A model generated the notes under the pieces. That model saw only the letters and a program-made list of their open reading frames with translations, ran no database searches and was not told where the DNA came from. DNA of 10,806 bases, taken from positions 1 to 10,806 of the forward strand of contig CAKAQP010000071.1 in NCBI GenBank assembly GCA_916720285.1, written 5' to 3'. Positions 6,727 to 10,806 of the stretch are shown here, in pieces; the first letter of the stretch is position 1; each line of letters starts with the position of its first letter. Position numbers and translations under genes: made by a program. Source of the DNA: an uncultured Lachnoanaerobaculum sp. GTDB lineage: Bacteria; Bacillota; Clostridia; Lachnospirales; Lachnospiraceae.

Positions 6727-7941
6727 AAAAAAATCTCACTTTTAATATTTACTTTGTTTCTAATATTTTCTAGTACTATGGTATCAAATTTGATTAATAA
6801 AACAAATACTCAATGGGAGTGGGTAATCAAACCAAGTTTATATAAAGATATAAGTTTTTTAGAGGGGAACTTATTTAAATTTTATAAGAACAGTGGAGAA
6901 GTTTGTATTATTGATGCAAGTACCAAAGATATCTATGAGTATCCGCTTTTTGATGATATTGATTTTGATAGAGAAAATGTATTTATTGCAAATAAAAATT
7001 ATTCTTTTTTCTATGTTGACAAAGCAGGCAACAAGTTATCGGATAAAACTTATGAAAACATATATTCTTTTAAGGATGGTTTATCAGCAGTTAAGCTTAA
7101 GGGTTTGTGGGGATTCATAGATAAAAACTTCAATCAGGTTATTGATTTTAATTTTTATGATGTACATTTATTTTATGAAAATTATGCTGCGGTTATGGAT
7201 AAGGATAATAAATGGGGGTTTATAGATATAAATGAAAATATAGTAATAGACTTTCAATATGATGAAGTAATGGATTTTCATGAGGGCTTGGCAGCTGTTA
7301 AGCAGGGGGATAAATGGACTTTTATAAACAATAAAGGAATTGTAGTAACAAATACTTTTTATGATGAAATTAGTGATTTATATGAAGGTTTTGCCGCTGT
7401 AAAAAGGCAAGATAAATGGGGCTATATAGACAAAAATGGTAAAGAGGTCATAGAATGTAAATATGATGATGCACATAATTTTAGTGAAGGTCTTGCTGCT
7501 GTTGCAATTAATAATTATTTGGGTGACGGTTATATTGCATGGGCTTACATAGATACTAAGGGAGACATTGTGATTCCTTTTTACTCATACAGTGCTATAA
7601 GTGGAGTTCCTTTAATTATTGGTGAATTTCATGATGGGAAAGCCTTTGTAACAAAAGATTTAGTATCTGTTATAGGGAAGAATGGAGAAAATATTTTTCG
7701 AGGTAATTCCTTGTTTTTTGTTTCAAAAGCAAAATATTATAAAGAACATTCAGCAATGATTGGCTACATTTATTCAGATTCAAGTATGAAGATTAGAAAG
7801 TATGGTCTTTTGAATTTAGAGGGAGAGGAAGTATTAAAACCAATATTTGATTACATAGAAGACATATATGGAGAATATATGATAGTTGCTGATATAAAGA
7901 ATGGAACAGATATGAACTATGGCATAGTTAGAATAAAATGA
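6727..7941 (+). CDS. WG-repeat protein with signal peptide, start codon unclear
   Basis: At least five WG (KWG, PF14903-type) repeats spaced ~34 residues are visible: LWGFIDK, KWGFIDI, KWTFINN, KWGYIDK and AWAYIDT (residues ~118-268 counted from TTG 6754), alternating with EGLAAVK-type strands. Such repeats build beta-rich scaffolds and occur in exported proteins and beside polymorphic toxins. The N-terminus reads KKISLLIFTLFLIFSSTMVS, a clear signal sequence, but it has no start: it directly follows TAG 6724-6726 in the same frame. Deleting one A from AAATAG would restore ATG AAA AAA overlapping the preceding stop, so a one-base insertion may have destroyed the start. TTG 6754 would leave too short a signal, and ATG 6778 leaves none; neither has a ribosome site. 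The body is open for 395 codons. Likely partner or immunity gene of the lost upstream effector, by inference. Confidence 0.75.
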   Translation, partial: KKISLLIFTLFLIFSSTMVSNLINKTNTQWEWVIKPSLYKDISFLEGNLFKFYKNSGEVCIIDASTKDIYEYPLFDDIDFDRENVFIANKNYSFFYVDKAGNKLSDKTYENIYSFKDGLSAVKLKGLWGFIDKNFNQVIDFNFYDVHLFYENYAAVMDKDNKWGFIDINENIVIDFQYDEVMDFHEGLAAVKQGDKWTFINNKGIVVTNTFYDEISDLYEGFAAVKRQDKWGYIDKNGKEVIECKYDDAHNFSEGLAAVAINNYLGDGYIAWAYIDTKGDIVIPFYSYSAISGVPLIIGEFHDGKAFVTKDLVSVIGKNGENIFRGNSLFFVSKAKYYKEHSAMIGYIYSDSSMKIRKYGLLNLEGEEVLKPIFDYIEDIYGEYMIVADIKNGTDMNYGIVRIK

Positions 7942-8061
7942 AATATATTATGGCTATGTAAAGAAGACCAAAGTTATATCATTTGATATTTCAAAATATA
8001 AAAATAGTTAATCATTGAGAGGACTATTAAGGGTATAAAAACACATAGGAATTATGGTGAT

Positions 8062-8439
8062 GTGTTTTATTGGAATTTTAGCTCAAGAGATTTTAAAGAA
8101 GGAAACAATGCTCCAGGAAGTCCTGCTAAGGAAAATGATGGTGCTAAATACAGAGGAGCAGGATATATACAATTAACATGGAAAGAGGACTATTATAAAT
8201 TTGCAAAATATATAGGTGATGATGATATACTAAATCAAGGTTGTATTTATGTGTCAAACAATTATCCATGGGAATCTGCAGGATGGTATTGGAGTAAACT
8301 CAAAAAAATAAATAATAAGATAAATGAAAATCCGGATTTTTCTGTTGAAGAAGTAACAAAAAATGTAAATGGAGGAGATAATGCCTTAGACGAAAGGAAA
8401 AAGGCTTATAAAAAGTGCTGTGAAAAGATTAAAGAGTAG
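8062..8439 (+). pseudogene. GH19 (chitinase/lysozyme-like) domain, N-terminally truncated
   Basis: The product contains the GH19 signature KYRGAGYIQLTWKEDYYKF, then YPWESAGWYW and the NGGDNALDERKKAYKKC block, which line up with the C-terminal half of class I chitinase / GH19 endolysin domains that cleave beta-1,4 links in chitin or peptidoglycan. The usual upstream half, with the HES/HET segment holding the first catalytic glutamate, is absent. The frame is open from 8008 (IIERTIKGIKTHRNYGD) but has no ATG; GTG 8062 has no ribosome site. So this is either a pseudogene or a tail displaced from a larger spike- or tail-fused effector. Its last 20 bases overlap the start of the lipoprotein gene, the tight coupling typical of effector/immunity pairs. 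The GH19 call is secure; the effector role is inferred. Confidence 0.78.
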
Positions 8440-9169
8440 GTTACTACAGATAACTGTGATATTTTTAGTGATAATAGTTAGTACATCTTGTAAGAATGGC
8501 AATATAAACAGAGATACATATATATCAAAAGAAGAACAGGCTATTAATAGTGTTTCCAAATATAGGATAATAAAAGATAAATTTATTTTAAACACTACTA
8601 ATATGGAGATGCATATAGAATATCCTAGTATTTCTGATATGTCGGACATTGAAAAGCAGGAACGAATCAATAAACTGATTTTTTTAACATCGGTGGGACT
8701 TTATTATAATACATATGTACATAATAAGCTTAAAACAAATAGTAATTATACAATTGTTCATAATGATGATAAGTATATCAGTGTTAAGTATGACGGTTTT
8801 ACTACAGTGGAGGCAAGAAGGCCTAATTATGATTGTTTTTGTTTAAATATAGATTTAATAAAGGGTGAAGTAATAGGGTTGGAAGATGTAATAGATATAG
8901 AAAAATTAAGAGTTAAATTTAAAAAAGATAATTTTACAGTAGTAAAGGGGCTTGATGAAAATATTCCTTTAGATGAGAGAGGATGGGGGGAATTATTTGA
9001 TCATTATTTGGAATATCATGTGATATCTGGTGATGAACTTCATAATTATGATTTTTATTTTACAGATAATAAGATAGGGTTAATTATAAGTGTTCCGGTA
9101 GATGCAGGAGGGTCATATATTATTTTTGAAAGTAGTGATAATCTGAGTATGGATGATATAAAAAAGTAA
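8420..9169 (+). CDS. Lipoprotein with DUF4163/DUF3298 (RsiV/PdaC-like) domain, candidate immunity to the GH19 hydrolase
   Basis: GTG 8420 gives MKRLKSRLLQITVIFLVIIV and then STSC with Cys24, a basic start, hydrophobic core and lipobox-like site (Ser at -3 is weaker than usual). The mature part matches the DUF4163/DUF3298 architecture: MEMHIEYPSISDMSD with QERINKLI, then YISVKYDGFTTVEARRPNYD, CLNIDLIKGEVIGLEDVI, and late DFYFTDNKIGLIISVPVDAG. Family members include B. subtilis RsiV, which binds lysozyme through this domain, and PdaC. The gene overlaps the GH19 frame by 20 bases, so it was probably co-translated with it. I infer a surface-anchored inhibitor that shields the producing cell from a wall hydrolase. 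It is fully open, unlike its neighbour, with no strong own ribosome site visible. Other DUF3298 roles, such as sensing, remain possible. Confidence 0.8.
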   Translation: MKRLKSRLLQITVIFLVIIVSTSCKNGNINRDTYISKEEQAINSVSKYRIIKDKFILNTTNMEMHIEYPSISDMSDIEKQERINKLIFLTSVGLYYNTYVHNKLKTNSNYTIVHNDDKYISVKYDGFTTVEARRPNYDCFCLNIDLIKGEVIGLEDVIDIEKLRVKFKKDNFTVVKGLDENIPLDERGWGELFDHYLEYHVISGDELHNYDFYFTDNKIGLIISVPVDAGGSYIIFESSDNLSMDDIKK

Positions 9170-9195
9170 AGTTTATTGTGGAGTATGGTACTAGT

Positions 9196-9408
9196 ATCTT
9201 TTGCATCATCAGATTGATAGTTACCTGAGCCACGAACGGGAATGTCACTATCGTTATTACAAAATTGACTTTCCCATTTGGCAAGTGTACTAACACCAAT
9301 ACCAAGATTCTTGGCACATTCAACTTGAGTAAGATCAGGATGTTCATTTCGATAGTTGATAGCATCCAGCTTAAACTGTTTTGAGTGATGGTTTCTTTTA
9401 CTTGACAT
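9196..9408 (-). pseudogene. IS3-family transposase OrfA, 3'-truncated
   Basis: ATG at 9408 (- strand) lies eight bases after AGGAGG (+ strand CCTCCT 9417-9422). It encodes MSSKRNHHSKQFKLDAINYR, then DLTQVECAKNLGIGVSTLAKW, the helix-turn-helix of IS3-type OrfA proteins that bind the IS ends, and GSGNYQSDDAK. After about residue 70 the family sequence, normally a leucine-zipper coiled coil with a LRREL-type start, is replaced by unrelated codons that run into the end of the lipoprotein gene. OrfB is absent, so no transposase can be made. Transcription would run towards the lipoprotein gene from the opposite strand. Confidence 0.82.
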
Positions 9409-9443
9409 AATGAGTTCCTCCTAAGGTTTATTATATAACAAAT

Positions 9444-9489
9444 AAGGAAATATCTCATTTTGTTTTGTACTAAATATATTCTAGCACCA
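9444..9489 (+). repeat. 46-bp direct repeat, copy 2 (IS outer end)
   Basis: Identical to 6524-6569. It forms the outer end of the IS remnant and abuts the promoter region of the ATPase gene (-35 begins 13 bases away). With copy 1 it brackets 2.9 kb holding the orphan tail, WG gene, GH19 fragment and lipoprotein. Confidence 0.88.
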
Positions 9490-9501
9490 GTAAAAATTAA
9501 G

Positions 9502-9530
9502 TTTACAGTATAGTTACATATAAGTATAAT
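9502..9530 (+). promoter_or_regulatory. Sigma-A-type promoter for the P-type ATPase gene
   Basis: TTTACA (9502-9507) and TATAAT (9525-9530) are separated by exactly 17 bases, a near-consensus vegetative promoter. Predicted transcription start is near 9537, about 60 bases before ATG 9598. It is the clearest promoter in the window and separates the ATPase from the accessory genes to its left. Confidence 0.75.
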
Positions 9531-9540
9531 AGGGCATTAA

Positions 9541-9569
9541 TAAAAGGCATTGTTTATCGATGTCTTTTA
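9541..9569 (+). other. 5' leader hairpin, possible attenuator or transcript-stabilising stem
   Basis: TAAAAGGCATTG (9541-9552) pairs with CGATGTCTTTTA (9558-9569) over twelve base pairs including two G-U pairs, with a five-base loop TTTAT, and is followed by the T-rich TTTTAG. It lies just after the predicted start of the ATPase transcript. The stem is AU-rich for a terminator, so it may instead protect the 5' end or respond to a regulator; the sequence does not decide this. Confidence 0.5.
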
Positions 9570-9597
9570 TTTTAGATCTATTTTAAAAGGTGACACT

Positions 9598-10806
9598 ATG
9601 GATGAGATAAGAGAGGTCGATAATAAAATTATCGGATTGAAAGATAGCGAAGTGCAACAAAGAATTGCATCGGGTCTTACAAATAAATTAAATATGGGAA
9701 CCGATAAAACAACTATGGAAATAGTATTGTCAAATGTATGTACATACTTTAACCTGATATTTTTAATAATTTCCATAGTACTGATTATGGTAGGTTCATT
9801 TAGAAATCTTACATTCCTACCTGTTATTATCGGAAATACACTTATAGGTATAGTACAAGAGTTGCGTGCAAAAAAGACACTTGATACGATGAAATTTTTA
9901 AGTGCTCCTCACAGTGACGTGATAAGAGACGGAGAACTTCAAAATATATTGTCTGAGGAGCTGGTAAAAGATGATATTATTCTTCTGAAAGCCGGCAAGC
10001 AGATTTGTGCGGACGCCATTGTTATATCCGGAAGCGTTCAGGTTAATGAATCCTTGCTTACAGGTGAGTCTGATGAAATTGAAAAAGCTGTAGGCAGTAA
10101 GCTTTTATCGGGAAGTTTTGTAGTATCCGGAGAATGCTATGCAAAACTTGAGAAAGTGGGAGAAGAGTCATATATTTCAAAACTCAGTACACAAGCAAAA
10201 ACTATGAAAAGTAAAGAACAATCGGAGATGATAAGGCATATCAATTTGATTGTTAAGGCTGTAGGTATTGTAATCATACCTATAGGTGCGGTTTTATTTT
10301 TACAAAGCTTTTATGTAAACGGGGATACTCTTAGAAAAAGTGTAACTTCAACAGTTGCCGCCGTACTGGGGATGATTCCTGAGGGATTGTATTTGCTGAC
10401 CACAGTTGCGCTTGCCCTAAGTACTATGAAACTTGCAACAAAAAAAGTACTGCTTCATGATATGAAAAGTATTGAGACTTTGGCAAGAGTTGATGTGCTT
10501 TGTGTTGATAAAACAGGTACGATTACAGAACCTGATATGAAAGTGGAAGATGTGTTCTTATGTAAAGGTGCAAACAGTTCTATAGATTATTCGGATTTTG
10601 AAAAATTATTGTTTTCATATGCTCTTGCTTCAAAAGATAATAATGCAACTATGCAGGCTCTAAAAGAATATGTAAATAAGAAAGGTATAGAATTAGATAA
10701 AGTCAGTGCTGTAAGTTTCTTAAAAGAACGAATAGAAGAATGTTCTGAAAAGGGATCAAAAGAAATTGCATATAAAGTTTTTCCTTTATATAGAGAAGAA
10801 GGAGAA
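9598..10806 (+). CDS. CtpE-like cation-transporting P-type ATPase, 3' end beyond the window
   Basis: The 403 visible codons cover the N-terminus to the start of the nucleotide-binding domain. Order: TM1-2 (residues ~50-88) ending in IVQELRAKKTLDTMKF; actuator domain with TGES at 155-158; TM3-4 with PEGL at 261-264; phosphorylation motif DKTGTIT with catalytic Asp304; then the N domain, cut by the window edge. The TM4 run PEGLYLLTTVALALSTMKLA and the link SIETLARVDVLCVDKTGT closely follow mycobacterial CtpE, a calcium-responsive P-type pump, rather than the classic PMCA/SERCA or heavy-metal types, which would show CPC. It probably moves a divalent cation, likely Ca2+, across the cell membrane using ATP. 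ATG 9598 follows AAAAGG. It has its own promoter and is probably unrelated to the spike locus, marking its right border. Confidence 0.9.
   Translation, partial: MDEIREVDNKIIGLKDSEVQQRIASGLTNKLNMGTDKTTMEIVLSNVCTYFNLIFLIISIVLIMVGSFRNLTFLPVIIGNTLIGIVQELRAKKTLDTMKFLSAPHSDVIRDGELQNILSEELVKDDIILLKAGKQICADAIVISGSVQVNESLLTGESDEIEKAVGSKLLSGSFVVSGECYAKLEKVGEESYISKLSTQAKTMKSKEQSEMIRHINLIVKAVGIVIIPIGAVLFLQSFYVNGDTLRKSVTSTVAAVLGMIPEGLYLLTTVALALSTMKLATKKVLLHDMKSIETLARVDVLCVDKTGTITEPDMKVEDVFLCKGANSSIDYSDFEKLLFSYALASKDNNATMQALKEYVNKKGIELDKVSAVSFLKERIEECSEKGSKEIAYKVFPLYREEGE

Larger units (their letters stand above)
9185..9489 (-). mobile_element. Remnant of an IS3-family insertion sequence (left end plus most of orfA)
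   Basis: Outer end at 9489 reads TGGTGCTAG inward on the - strand, followed by ~80 bp of leader, a TATAAT-like box (+ strand ATTATA 9430-9435), AGGAGG and orfA. The element is cut inside orfA near 9195; orfB, with the DDE catalytic domain, and the right end are missing. The 46 terminal bases recur at 6524-6569 in the same orientation. The inner boundary is approximate, because the residue where orfA homology stops is judged by eye. Confidence 0.75.

Noticed and set aside
7937..8011. Short open stretch after the WG gene (YYGYVKKTKVISFDISKYKN)
   Set aside because: Looks like a possible C-terminal remnant of another protein, but 24 codons without a start and no recognised family are too little to call a gene.
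9175..9200. Palindrome around TACTAGTA as a terminator of the lipoprotein gene
   Set aside because: The 8-bp palindrome has no loop or GC-rich stem; it lies at the broken inner edge of the IS remnant and is not a convincing terminator.
1..10806. CRISPR array, tRNA or rRNA genes
   Set aside because: No regularly spaced repeats, cloverleaf-like segments or rRNA-like sequence were seen; the repeats present are two-copy gene or IS fragments.

Overview
The window is AT-rich with short intergenic gaps, and nearly every gene lies on the + strand. Together with the lipoprotein and VgrG-like families present, this suggests a low-GC Firmicute, probably a Lachnospiraceae-type clostridium; the sequence alone does not fix the genus. 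It looks like an accessory 'toxin/immunity' neighbourhood around a contractile-injection-type spike gene, with a housekeeping-like P-type ATPase on the right flank.

Layout. (1) 1-1457: a chimeric pseudogene (membrane anchor + 77-bp piece of a DUF1287 gene + nitroreductase C-terminal half), then a small three-TM protein translationally coupled to an intact DUF1287 (papain/NlpC-like) protein. (2) 1515-5194: two tandem copies of a two-gene cassette, a ~90-110 residue small protein with a damaged 5' end followed by a ~460-490 residue membrane-anchored protein; the second small gene has the first codons of the spike gene joined in front of it. (3) 5297-6553: a VgrG / phage gpD-like spike gene broken by a TAG at a position where the family has Trp, its 3' end replaced by a 46-bp sequence that recurs at the outer end of an IS3-type remnant. 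(4) 6565-9169: orphan tails and partners: an unidentified C-terminal fragment followed by a WG-repeat protein, then a GH19 (chitinase/lysozyme-like) domain without its N-terminal part, overlapped by a lipoprotein with a DUF4163/DUF3298 (RsiV/PdaC-like) domain. (5) 9185-9489: a truncated IS3-family orfA on the - strand. (6) 9502 to the end: a good promoter, a 5' hairpin and the first 403 codons of a CtpE-like P-type ATPase.

How it fits together. The spike would carry or deliver C-terminal effector domains; the fragments downstream (unknown tail, GH19) look like displaced effector tails, and the intact genes directly after them (WG-repeat protein, RsiV-like lipoprotein) and before the spike (paired anchored proteins) look like immunity candidates. 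The spike and effector parts are broken while the likely protective genes remain open, as expected of an orphan-immunity array. The strongest functional idea is that the RsiV-like lipoprotein protects the cell against the GH19 wall hydrolase, because RsiV is known to bind lysozyme through the same domain family. Family assignments are from recognition of motifs; the toxin/immunity roles are inference.
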